Notes: generated by a model not told the origin, from the letters alone. Counted from the stretch's first letter, positions 1-5,012 are shown. The stretch is DNA of 5,012 bases from Betaproteobacteria bacterium (GCA_005888955.1 VBCS01000221.1:1-5012); one strand, 5' to 3'. Numbers and translations are program-made.

Positions 1-222
1 ATCGTCATCGTCAATCGCCTGATCCTCGCCGGATGGCGCGAGGGTTTCGCGACGCTCTGGGACCGCGACATCCTCGCCTTCTTCCTTGTCGGCATGCTGC
101 TCTTCGGCCTCGGGCTCGTCGGCGAATACGTCGGTCGCATCTACCAGCAGGTGCGCGAGCGGCCGCGGTATACGATTCAAGCGGTGCTCGAGCGCGAATC
201 AGACAGTCCGCGCGCGCCGTGA
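1..222 (+). CDS. arnC: ArnC, undecaprenyl-phosphate 4-deoxy-4-formamido-L-arabinose transferase (C-terminal end, 5'-truncated by window)
   Basis: Reading frame 1 is open from the first base to TGA at 220-222 and gives the last 73 residues of a membrane glycosyltransferase; the family is about 320-330 residues, so the GT2 catalytic domain lies outside the window. A hydrophobic segment at visible residues about 24-42 (DILAFFLVGMLLFGLGLVG) is the last transmembrane helix. It is followed by GEYVGRIYQQVRERPRY, which closely matches the recalled E. coli ArnC tail (GEYxGRIYxxVRxRPRY). Known role of the family: transfer of 4-formamido-arabinose from its UDP form to undecaprenyl phosphate on the cytoplasmic face of the inner membrane. 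Related GT2 proteins (GtrB, DPMS-like) share the GEYxGRxY tail, so the tail alone would not prove ArnC. The adjoining ArnA and ArnD genes settle it. The stop overlaps the next start (GTGA), consistent with translational coupling. Confidence 0.9.
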   Translation: MVIVNRLILAGWREGFATLWDRDILAFFLVGMLLFGLGLVGEYVGRIYQQVRERPRYTIQAVLERESDSPRAP

Positions 223-1142
223 CCCGCGCCGTTGTATTCGCGTACCACAACGTGGGCGTTCGCTGCCTCAAGGTTCTGCTCGCGCACGGCGTCGAGATAC
301 CTCTCGTCGTCACCCATTTGGACACGCCGGGCGAGACAATCTGGTTCGACAGCGTCGCGGCCACGGCGGCCGAGTATGGCGTTCGCGTACTCACGCCCGC
401 GGATCCGAATGCAGCGGAGATCGTCGCGCAAGTCGCCGAATGTCGGCCGGACTTCCTGTTTTCGTTTTATTACCGGCTGATGCTGAAGGCGCCGCTGCTC
501 GCGCTGGCGCGCCAGGGCGCGTTCAACATGCACGGCTCGCTCCTTCCGCAATACCGCGGCCGCGTGCCCGTGAATTGGGCGATCATTCGCGGCGAGACCG
601 AAACCGGTGCGACGCTGCACTACATGACGGAGAGACCCGATGACGGCGACATCGTTGCGCAGACTGCGGTGCCGATCCTGCCCGATGACACGGCGAAGGA
701 AGTGGTCGACAAGGTGACGGTCGCGGCGGAGCTCGCGTTGGACGGCGTGCTGCCGGCGCTCGTCGCCGGCACGGCACCGCGCCGACCGCAGGATTTGAGC
801 CGGGGCGGATACTTCGGCGGCCGCAAGCCCGAGGACGGCGTCGTCGATTGGTCGAAGAGCGCGGTGGAAATCCACAACCTCGTGCGCGCCGTGGCGCCGC
901 CGTATCCGGGTGCGCGCACCTCGCTGCGCGGCCGGCCCGCGCGCATCCTGCGCACACGCGTGCTCGACCCGGGGGTACCGGCGGCGAAGACGCCATCGCT
1001 GATGGCAGCAAGCAAGCGCATGGTTGCCCATTGTGGAGCCGGGGGTACGCTGCTCATTCTGGCGCTGGAGATCGAAGGCGAGATCGTTTGCGCCGATTCG
1101 CTCGCACGTGTCCTGGGTGGCGTGCCTGTGCCCTTGGCCTGA
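219..1142 (+). CDS. arnA: UDP-4-amino-4-deoxy-L-arabinose formyltransferase (ArnA N-terminal domain as a separate protein)
   Basis: This 307-residue protein matches the N-terminal half of bifunctional ArnA. It N-formylates UDP-L-Ara4N with N10-formyl-tetrahydrofolate in the cytoplasm. The GTG at 219 is chosen because it gives MTRAVVFAYHNVG, aligned with the ArnA start (MKTVVFAYHDMG). Upstream in-frame starts only read through the arnC tail. Visible motifs are FSFYYR (81-86) and the formyltransferase signature AFNMHGSLLPQYRGRVPVNW (101-120), with catalytic Asn103 and His105. Asp141 in RPDDGDIVAQ is the third catalytic residue. These match Asn102, His104 and Asp140 of E. coli ArnA. A C-terminal FMT_C-like subdomain follows (FGGRKPEDGVVDW, then IHNLVRAVAPPYPGA). 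No clear Shine-Dalgarno is seen, and translation is probably coupled to arnC. The protein ends at TGA 1140-1142, whereas E. coli ArnA continues into the dehydrogenase domain. Methionyl-tRNA formyltransferase is a less likely alternative, given the neighbours and the length. Confidence 0.93.
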   Translation: MTRAVVFAYHNVGVRCLKVLLAHGVEIPLVVTHLDTPGETIWFDSVAATAAEYGVRVLTPADPNAAEIVAQVAECRPDFLFSFYYRLMLKAPLLALARQGAFNMHGSLLPQYRGRVPVNWAIIRGETETGATLHYMTERPDDGDIVAQTAVPILPDDTAKEVVDKVTVAAELALDGVLPALVAGTAPRRPQDLSRGGYFGGRKPEDGVVDWSKSAVEIHNLVRAVAPPYPGARTSLRGRPARILRTRVLDPGVPAAKTPSLMAASKRMVAHCGAGGTLLILALEIEGEIVCADSLARVLGGVPVPLA

Positions 1143-1156
1143 GCATGTCTGCGCGT

Positions 1157-1186
1157 TTGGTCGACCTGGGTTCACGCGGGTAGAAT
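1157..1186 (+). promoter_or_regulatory. Candidate sigma-70 promoter inside the arn cluster
   Basis: TTGGTC (1157-1162) and TAGAAT (1181-1186) are separated by 18 bases. The -10 matches the consensus in 5 of 6 positions, the -35 in 3 of 6. A start site near 1193 would leave a leader of about 34 bases before the dehydrogenase ATG at 1227. It lies in the 84-base gap between the two split ArnA genes, so it could give the dehydrogenase and arnD expression independent of arnC. This is pattern evidence only; promoter-like strings occur by chance. Confidence 0.3.
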
Positions 1187-1226
1187 CCGCATTTCGCCGC
1201 GCTCGCCAGTTGCGCGCGTACAATCC

Positions 1227-2270
1227 ATGCGCAGAATCCTCCTCCTCGGCGTCAACGGCTTCATCGGCCATCACCTCTCCCAGCGGATCATCGCCGCGAC
1301 CGACTGGGAGATCTACGGGATGGACATGCAGACCGATCGGATCACCGACCTGCTGCCCGAGAAGCGATTCCATTTCTTCGAAGGCGACATCACGATCAAC
1401 CGGGAGTGGATCGAATACCACATCAAGAAGTGCGACACCGTGCTGCCGCTGGTGGCGATCGCGACGCCGGCGACCTACGTGCGCGAGCCCTTGCGCGTGT
1501 TCGAGCTCGACTTCGAAGCCAACCTCCCAATCGTTCGCGCCTGCGTGCGGTACAGAAAGCGCGTCGTGTTTCCGTCGACCTCCGAGGTTTATGGTATGTG
1601 TCGCGACGACGAATTCGATTCGGACGCATCCGAGCTGGTTCTGGGACCGATCGGGAAACCGCGTTGGATCTATGCCTGCGCCAAGCAATTGATGGACCGC
1701 GTTATCCACGCGTACGGCATGCAGGAAGGGCTCGACTATACGTTGTTCCGCCCGTTCAACTGGATCGGCGCCGGCCTCGACTCGATCAACACGCCCAAGG
1801 AAGGCAGCTCGCGGGTCATCACGCAGTTTCTCGGCCACATCGTCCGCGGCGAGCCGATCAAACTGGTCGACGGCGGGACGCAGAAGCGAACCTTTACCTA
1901 TATCGACGACGGCATCGCCGCCCTGATGAAGATCATCGCCAACGACGGCGGCGTCGCCGGCGGCAAGATCTACAATATCGGCAACCCGAGGAACAATTAC
2001 TCGGTGCGCGAGCTGGCGCGAATGATGCTCGATCTCGCGCTGACTTATCCCGAATACAGGGAAAGCGCGGCGAAGGTGAAGCTGGTCGAGACGACGGCGG
2101 ACGCGTACTATGGCAATGGATATCAGGACGTGCAGAACCGCGTACCGAAAATCGACAATACCTGCGCCGACCTCGACTGGCAGCCGATCGTGACGATGGA
2201 CGAATCGCTGCGGCACATCTTCGACGCGTACCGCGGACAAGTGGCCGAAGCGCGCGCGCTCGTGGACTGA
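1227..2270 (+). CDS. arnA: UDP-glucuronate dehydrogenase/decarboxylase (ArnA C-terminal domain as a separate protein)
   Basis: This 347-residue extended SDR protein corresponds to residues about 315-660 of E. coli ArnA. It uses NAD+ to oxidise UDP-glucuronic acid at C4 and decarboxylate it to UDP-4-keto-pentose, which ArnB then aminates. The Rossmann motif GVNGFIG is at 8-14. FPSTSEVYGM (115-124) holds Ser119 and Glu120, and the YxxxK pair is Tyr149/Lys153 in PRWIYACAKQ. Asn178 (RPFNW), Arg196 (GSSRVITQ) and Arg305 (YQDVQNRVP) keep a constant offset of 314 from Asn492, Arg510 and Arg619 of the E. coli enzyme. All the expected catalytic and substrate-binding residues are therefore present and the protein looks active. 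ATG 1227 is the first start placing the Rossmann fold at the N-terminus; no clear Shine-Dalgarno precedes it. The frame is open back to the formyltransferase stop at 1140. UDP-xylose synthase is related, but the Ser-Glu-Arg decarboxylase set together with arnD favours the ArnA activity. Confidence 0.95.
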   Translation: MRRILLLGVNGFIGHHLSQRIIAATDWEIYGMDMQTDRITDLLPEKRFHFFEGDITINREWIEYHIKKCDTVLPLVAIATPATYVREPLRVFELDFEANLPIVRACVRYRKRVVFPSTSEVYGMCRDDEFDSDASELVLGPIGKPRWIYACAKQLMDRVIHAYGMQEGLDYTLFRPFNWIGAGLDSINTPKEGSSRVITQFLGHIVRGEPIKLVDGGTQKRTFTYIDDGIAALMKIIANDGGVAGGKIYNIGNPRNNYSVRELARMMLDLALTYPEYRESAAKVKLVETTADAYYGNGYQDVQNRVPKIDNTCADLDWQPIVTMDESLRHIFDAYRGQVAEARALVD

Positions 2271-2321
2271 CGCATCGCGCTGCTACCCGATACCGCATCC
2301 ATCGCAGACCCGCATTCGTAT

Positions 2322-2325
2322 AAGG
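2322..2325 (+). promoter_or_regulatory. Ribosome binding site of arnD
   Basis: AAGG lies nine bases before the ATG at 2335, a workable Shine-Dalgarno spacing. It supports this ATG, which also places the catalytic DVDT motif at residues 8-11 as in other ArnD proteins. The rest of the 64-base gap after the dehydrogenase gene shows no clear terminator or promoter. Confidence 0.5.
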
Positions 2326-2334
2326 TACTCGCCC

Positions 2335-3267
2335 ATGCTCCTCGCCCTCAAAATCGACGTCGACACGCTCCGCGGTACGCGCGAGGGCGTGCCGCGCCTG
2401 CTCGACGTCCTGCGCCGGCACGGCGCCGGAGCGACGTTCCTCTTCAGCGTGGGCCCCGATCACACCGGCCGAGCGATCCGGCGGGTTTTCCGCCCGGGGT
2501 TCTTCGAGAAGGTTCAGCGTACCTCGGTCGTTCGCCACTATGGGGTCAAGACGCTGCTCTACGGCACGCTGCTCCCCGGGCCGGACATCGGTCGGTGCGC
2601 AGGCGATGTCATGCGGCGCACCCGCGACGAAGGCTTCGAAGTCGGCGTCCACGCTTGGGACCACGTCAAATGGCAGGACGGCCTCGATGGCGCGTGCGCT
2701 GAATGGACCGGTAAGCAGATGAAGCTCGCCTGCGACCGCTTCACCGACATCTTCAAGGAAGCGCCGCGCACGCACGGCGCGGCGGGTTGGCAGATGAACG
2801 TCCACGCCATGCGCCTGACTCAGGTGCTCGGCTTCGAATACTGCTCCGACGGCCGCGGCACCTACCCGCACCTGCCGGTGTGGAACGCCGAGCTGATCCG
2901 TTGTCCGCAGCTTCCCACGACGCTGCCAACGCTCGATGAACTGATCGGCACCGAGGGAATCACCGAGGCCAATGTCGCGAAGCGAGTCCTCGCGCTGACC
3001 GCGACGCCGCCGCAGGTCGGACATGTCTTCACGGCGCACGCCGAGCTCGAGGGCATGCGCCTGGCACCGGCTTTCGAGCAGCTCCTCGCCGGGTGGAAGG
3101 CGCAGGGTTACCGATTGGTTCCGATGCGCGCTTGGTACGAGACGCTGCAGGCGCTTGCGCTGCCGCGCTGCGAGGTGGGCCCGGCAACGGTGCCCGGCCG
3201 CGGCGGCACGCTTCTCTGCCAAGGGCGAGAATTCCTCGGCGACGTCGATCTGGCCCGAGCGGCTTGA
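2335..3267 (+). CDS. arnD: ArnD, 4-deoxy-4-formamido-L-arabinose-phosphoundecaprenol deformylase
   Basis: This 310-residue protein belongs to the NodB/polysaccharide deacetylase superfamily, close to the usual ArnD length of about 300. ArnD removes the formyl group from undecaprenyl-phospho-Ara4FN at the cytoplasmic face of the inner membrane, making transfer to undecaprenyl phosphate effectively irreversible. The start has IDVDTLRGTREGVPRLLDVL (7-26), nearly identical to the recalled E. coli segment, with Asp8/Asp10 of the NodB first motif. HAWDH (106-110) supplies the two metal-binding histidines. AAGW (149-152), SDGRG (171-175), PQLPTTLPT (191-199) and HAELEG (235-240) match ArnD-specific blocks. 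No signal peptide or membrane helix is visible, as expected. The C-terminal 40 residues after MRAWYETL are more divergent. The gene sits 64 bases after the dehydrogenase gene and 5 bases before bcp, in operon-like spacing. Other polysaccharide deacetylases are excluded by the DVDT(F/L)RGTREGVPRLL start. Confidence 0.95.
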   Translation: MLLALKIDVDTLRGTREGVPRLLDVLRRHGAGATFLFSVGPDHTGRAIRRVFRPGFFEKVQRTSVVRHYGVKTLLYGTLLPGPDIGRCAGDVMRRTRDEGFEVGVHAWDHVKWQDGLDGACAEWTGKQMKLACDRFTDIFKEAPRTHGAAGWQMNVHAMRLTQVLGFEYCSDGRGTYPHLPVWNAELIRCPQLPTTLPTLDELIGTEGITEANVAKRVLALTATPPQVGHVFTAHAELEGMRLAPAFEQLLAGWKAQGYRLVPMRAWYETLQALALPRCEVGPATVPGRGGTLLCQGREFLGDVDLARAA

Positions 3268-3272
3268 CACCC

Positions 3273-3725
3273 ATGCCGAGCAAGAAACTGGCCGATTTCG
3301 CCGCTCCCGCCACCGGGGGGACGTTCAAGCTGTCGGAGCACCGCGGCCGGCCGGTGGTCCTTTATTTCTATCCCAAGGACAACACGCCCGGCTGCACGAT
3401 GGAGGGCGCGCAGTTCCGCGACCTGTACAAGAAATTCGAGAAGGCGGACGCGCTGATCGTCGGCGTCTCGCGCGACAGCCTGAAATCGCACGAGAGCTTC
3501 AAGGCCAAGATGAAGTTTCCCTTCGAGCTCGTTTCCGATGAGGACGAGAAGCTCTGCAAGCAGTTCGGCGTGATCAAGATAAAGAACATGTACGGCAGGC
3601 AGGTCAGGGGAATCGAGCGATCGACCTTCCTGATCGACGGTAATGGCACACTTGTACAAGAGTGGAGAGGGATCAAAGTGCCGGGCCACGCCGAGGAAGT
3701 CCTGGCGGCCGTAAAAGCGCTCTGA
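3273..3725 (+). CDS. bcp: Bcp/PrxQ-type thioredoxin-dependent peroxiredoxin
   Basis: This 150-residue AhpC/TSA-fold protein is typical in length for Bcp. It reduces hydrogen peroxide and organic hydroperoxides in the cytoplasm. The active-site signature PKDNTPGCTMEG (34-45) gives peroxidatic Cys41 with Thr38 in the PxxxTPGC pattern. Arg116 in ERSTFLID is the conserved active-site arginine. E. coli Bcp has a second Cys five residues after the first (CTVQAC); here that position is Ala46. The only other cysteine is Cys95 in DEKLCKQFGV, so the protein is either 1-Cys or uses Cys95 for resolution. The C-terminal half (IKNMYGRQVRGIERSTF, then GIKVPGHAEEVL) resembles betaproteobacterial Bcp as I recall it. 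ATG 3273 is chosen because the fold begins at once and the ATG sits just after the arnD stop. The Shine-Dalgarno is weak, so translational coupling is likely. The 53-base gap to the convergent hydrolase has no clear T-rich terminator. Confidence 0.93.
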   Translation: MPSKKLADFAAPATGGTFKLSEHRGRPVVLYFYPKDNTPGCTMEGAQFRDLYKKFEKADALIVGVSRDSLKSHESFKAKMKFPFELVSDEDEKLCKQFGVIKIKNMYGRQVRGIERSTFLIDGNGTLVQEWRGIKVPGHAEEVLAAVKAL

Positions 3726-3778
3726 CCGCCAAGGTCACGCGCCGCTCACTCAGTCATTCCACGCGTTCCCTAACAGCT

Positions 3779-4579
3779 TCATTCCGCGTGTTCGGGCAGG
3801 ACGGTCATAGGCTTTGCGCGGGACCCGCGCAGCAATTCGACAACGGCCCTGACGGTTTCCTCGCGCGCAAACGCCTGCATCTCCGAGGATGAGCCGCCGC
3901 AAATCCTTTGGCAGAACTTGTTCGTCGGGCCTTCGAAGTCGCAGTGCGATGCGCCGCCGAGCACGATCGAGCGCAGCAACGTCGGCACCGCGCGCGCGAT
4001 CGAGCGGCCGCTGCCGTAGAGATTGCAGCCCGAAGGGTCCGCAAGCAGCACCACCGCTGGCGAGCTTAGCTGCGATGCGGCGTGAACCCCGGTGCCCGTT
4101 CCGTCGACCGGATCCAGACCGACCCAGCCGGCCAGCCCCGGCAGCTTCGCCGCTGCCAGCACCGTGGCCAGCCCGCCTGCGGACGTCCCGATCAGAACGA
4201 TGCGCGATGGCTCGATCGGCGGCAGACCGAGCGCGCCTGCTTCCAGCTTGTGCGTGAGCTCCGCGATGGCCTCGCCATTACCCCAGTGGTTGAGAATGTA
4301 TGGCAAGTCCGGAATGACGGCGGTGACACCCGCTACCGCGAGCGCTTGCCCAAGATCGCGGTGTCGTCCGCGGGAGCGCATGAAACCATGGGCGACGATC
4401 GCCACCCCGCTCGACGGATCGGCGCCCGGTGCGTAGACATCGACATGCACCGCATGACCGCTGAGTTCAACCATTTCGGTATGCGGGATGAACGGAACCG
4501 GCTGGGCCGCGGCGGCGACAGCGCACAGCAGGAGCACGAGCGGCAGTGAAAGGCGAAGCAGATATTGAACAGAGTGCAC
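3779..4579 (-). CDS. Exported alpha/beta hydrolase, chlorophyllase/esterase-like
   Basis: This 266-residue protein reads leftward from a GTG at 4577-4579, the first usable start after an upstream in-frame stop. The N-terminus is a signal peptide: a short polar region, then hydrophobic LSLPLVLLLCAVAAAA (10-25) with cleavage likely at the AAA-AQP region. Cys19 does not fit a lipobox because Leu, not Gly/Ala/Ser, precedes it. The mature part has an HG oxyanion motif (AHGF, 63-66), the nucleophile elbow GTSAG (131-135) with Ser133, GLDPVDGTG (154-162), LLADPSGC (178-185) and GASHCDFEGPT (209-219) with likely catalytic His212. The triad acid is probably Asp156/Asp159 (as in chlorophyllases, which share DPVDG) or Asp181. 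Cys185, 213, 223 and 227 could form disulfides in the periplasm. It is probably an esterase or lipase of unknown substrate; chlorophyll is not implied. It converges on bcp and diverges from the phoH-like gene, so it forms its own transcription unit. Confidence 0.82.
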   Translation of the reverse strand: MHSVQYLLRLSLPLVLLLCAVAAAAQPVPFIPHTEMVELSGHAVHVDVYAPGADPSSGVAIVAHGFMRSRGRHRDLGQALAVAGVTAVIPDLPYILNHWGNGEAIAELTHKLEAGALGLPPIEPSRIVLIGTSAGGLATVLAAAKLPGLAGWVGLDPVDGTGTGVHAASQLSSPAVVLLADPSGCNLYGSGRSIARAVPTLLRSIVLGGASHCDFEGPTNKFCQRICGGSSSEMQAFAREETVRAVVELLRGSRAKPMTVLPEHAE

Positions 4580-4663
4580 GTCGGCGGGGAGAAGCCCAAG
4601 AAGGAGCAGGCCGCTTGGTGGAGCGCTGGCGCCACCGCAACTCTATCAGGTTCGTGGTCGAGT

Positions 4664-4674
4664 TTGACGGTCAA
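4664..4674. promoter_or_regulatory. Short perfect palindrome, possible operator
   Basis: TTGACGGTCAA is a perfect 5+1+5 palindrome, placed almost centrally between the divergent hydrolase and phoH-like genes. It could be a dimeric regulator site. It sits just downstream of the weak hydrolase promoter candidate, close to its predicted start point. The arms do not extend further, and an 11-base palindrome can arise by chance. Confidence 0.2.
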
Positions 4675-4681
4675 GTACCGG

Positions 4682-4709
4682 ATAATCGCCTGTCCCCTTT
4701 CCACCACAA
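4682..4709 (-). promoter_or_regulatory. Weak candidate promoter for the alpha/beta hydrolase
   Basis: On the minus strand TTGTGG (4709 to 4704) and GATTAT (4687 to 4682) are 16 bases apart, with 3 of 6 and 4 of 6 matches to the sigma-70 consensus. Transcription would begin near 4675, giving a leader of about 95 bases. That leader would contain a short hairpin (GGTGG at 4617-4621 pairing with CCACC at 4632-4636). No better minus-strand candidate was found nearer the start, but the match is poor. Confidence 0.2.
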
Positions 4710-4750
4710 GGGCTTCGTTCGCTTTACTCCGACACCCACAATCCCTTGTG
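4705..4750. repeat. 8-bp inverted repeat with 30-base spacer
   Basis: CACAAGGG (4705-4712) and CCCTTGTG (4743-4750) are perfect inverted copies. The right arm overlaps the -35 element proposed for the phoH-like gene, and the left arm overlaps the -35 proposed for the hydrolase on the other strand. It is therefore a possible paired regulator site or RNA stem. The arms are short and the spacer long, so chance is a real alternative. Confidence 0.3.
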
Positions 4751-4774
4751 TTCATGTGCCGGCCTCGCTAGGAT
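4746..4774 (+). promoter_or_regulatory. Candidate sigma-70 promoter of the phoH-like gene
   Basis: TTGTGT (4746-4751) and TAGGAT (4769-4774) have an ideal 17-base spacer, with 3 of 6 and 4 of 6 consensus matches. The start point would fall around 4781-4783, giving a leader just under 30 bases that contains the strong Shine-Dalgarno. This is the best promoter-like string in the 230-base gap. Confidence 0.42.
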
Positions 4775-4799
4775 TCAGCCGTAAGTCACCGATCACAAC

Positions 4800-4806
4800 A
4801 AGGAGG
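4800..4806 (+). promoter_or_regulatory. Strong ribosome binding site of the phoH-like gene
   Basis: AAGGAGG is a near-complete Shine-Dalgarno. It ends only three bases before the ATG at 4810, slightly close, yet no other in-frame start lies at better spacing. It fixes the start and implies efficient translation, unlike the arn genes, which have weak or no recognisable sites. Confidence 0.8.
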
Positions 4807-4809
4807 CCC

Positions 4810-5012
4810 ATGGTCGAGCGCAAACTTCGTCTCGCCCCGCAGATCACCAAGTCCAGCAAGACCTCCCTTCCCAAGCTCTTTGTGCTCGATACCAACGTGT
4901 TGATGCACGACCCCACGAGCCTTTATCGCTTCGAAGAGCACGATCTCTACCTGCCAATCCTCACGCTCGAGGAGCTCGACAACAACAAGAAAGGCGTCAC
5001 CGAAGTTGCGCG
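4810..5012 (+). CDS. PIN domain-PhoH family ATPase (N-terminal part, 3'-truncated by window)
   Basis: The open frame from ATG 4810 runs off the window after 67 complete codons. After a basic 20-residue lead comes LFVLDTNVLMHDPTSLYRFE (23-42), the start of a PIN nuclease-like domain with acidic Asp27 in the DTN motif. Next is DLYLPILTLEELDNNKKG (45-62), with Glu54/Glu55 and Asp57. This arrangement is characteristic of bacterial PIN-PhoH (PhoH2/YlaK-like) proteins of roughly 450-600 residues, which carry a C-terminal PhoH P-loop ATPase domain thought to act on RNA. That domain is outside the window, so the PhoH assignment relies on recognising this N-terminus, and a stand-alone PIN protein cannot be formally excluded. 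The gene is read away from the hydrolase, with a strong Shine-Dalgarno and a promoter candidate just upstream. Confidence 0.85.
   Translation, partial: MVERKLRLAPQITKSSKTSLPKLFVLDTNVLMHDPTSLYRFEEHDLYLPILTLEELDNNKKGVTEVA

Noticed and set aside
33..218. Upstream extension of the formyltransferase to ATG 33
   Set aside because: The extra 62 residues are Arg/Ala-rich, have no family counterpart, and are the arnC coding sequence read in another frame. GTG 219 aligns with the ArnA N-terminus.
177..2240. A 687-codon open frame on the minus strand opposite the two ArnA genes
   Set aside because: Its product is rich in Arg, His, Asp and Val with no recognisable domain, and it lies exactly antisense to two strongly conserved genes. 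Long antisense frames are expected from GC-rich codon usage.
1933..3270. A 445-codon minus-strand open frame opposite the dehydrogenase end and arnD
   Set aside because: It is antisense to arnD and crosses a gene boundary, has low-complexity Arg/Ala-rich ends and no motifs. It is a codon-bias shadow.
3703..3735. CTGGCGG...CCGCCAAG pairing around the bcp stop codon as a terminator
   Set aside because: The stem is short, spans the end of the coding region with a long loop, and has no T-tract.
3760..3790. CACGCG/CGCGTG inverted repeat (3760-3765 and 3785-3790) as a terminator between bcp and the hydrolase
   Set aside because: The six-base arms are separated by 19 bases, no T-run follows on either strand, and one arm lies within hydrolase codons. 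This is not enough to call a terminator.
3889..4549. Plus-strand open frames (for example 3889-4257, 4082-4549) opposite the hydrolase
   Set aside because: They are Arg/Ser/Pro-rich products without motifs, antisense to a gene with signal peptide, nucleophile elbow and catalytic His.
4561..4579. The hydrolase as a lipoprotein through Cys19
   Set aside because: The residues before Cys19 are Leu-Leu-Leu, which does not fit a lipobox, while an Ala-rich signal peptidase I site follows.
4664..4686. TTGACG followed by GATAAT as a plus-strand promoter for the phoH-like gene
   Set aside because: The two elements are only 11 bases apart, too close for sigma-70. The 4746-4774 pair with a 17-base spacer is better.

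Overview
The window is GC-rich, densely coded, gram-negative chromosomal DNA. It most resembles a betaproteobacterium, probably Burkholderiales-like. This placement rests on recalled similarity of the Bcp C-terminal half and of the PIN-PhoH N-terminus to betaproteobacterial proteins. No search was run, so the taxon is an inference.

Positions 1-3267 hold part of an arn (pmr/pbg) cluster, which makes 4-amino-4-deoxy-L-arabinose (L-Ara4N) for lipid A modification and cationic peptide/polymyxin resistance. In order on the + strand they are: the C-terminal end of ArnC (undecaprenyl-phosphate Ara4FN transferase, 1-222); a stand-alone ArnA formyltransferase domain (219-1142); a stand-alone ArnA UDP-glucuronate dehydrogenase/decarboxylase domain (1227-2270); and ArnD deformylase (2335-3267). 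Together they oxidise and decarboxylate UDP-GlcA to the 4-keto pentose. After transamination by ArnB (not in the window) the amine is N-formylated, moved to undecaprenyl phosphate and deformylated. ArnB, ArnT and ArnE/F are not seen. The bifunctional ArnA of enterobacteria is split here. The two halves lie in the same reading frame, separated by one TGA and 28 open codons that also hold a promoter-like sequence.

Five bases after arnD comes a bcp/PrxQ-type peroxiredoxin (3273-3725) with the peroxidatic Cys but without the nearby resolving Cys of E. coli Bcp. It is probably co-transcribed with the arn genes. Converging on it from the minus strand (3779-4579) is an exported alpha/beta hydrolase with a GTSAG nucleophile elbow and a chlorophyllase-like DPVDG motif.

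A 230-bp divergent intergenic region (4580-4809) carries promoter-like sequences, a short palindrome and an 8-bp inverted repeat. It leads to the 5' end of a PIN-PhoH family ATPase gene (4810 onward, cut by the window end) with a very strong Shine-Dalgarno.

I see no tRNA, rRNA, CRISPR, insertion sequence or phage feature. The window is mostly a known pathway. The points worth a second look are the ArnA fission, the arnD-bcp coupling, and the hydrolase lying between bcp and phoH. I found no convincing undescribed system.
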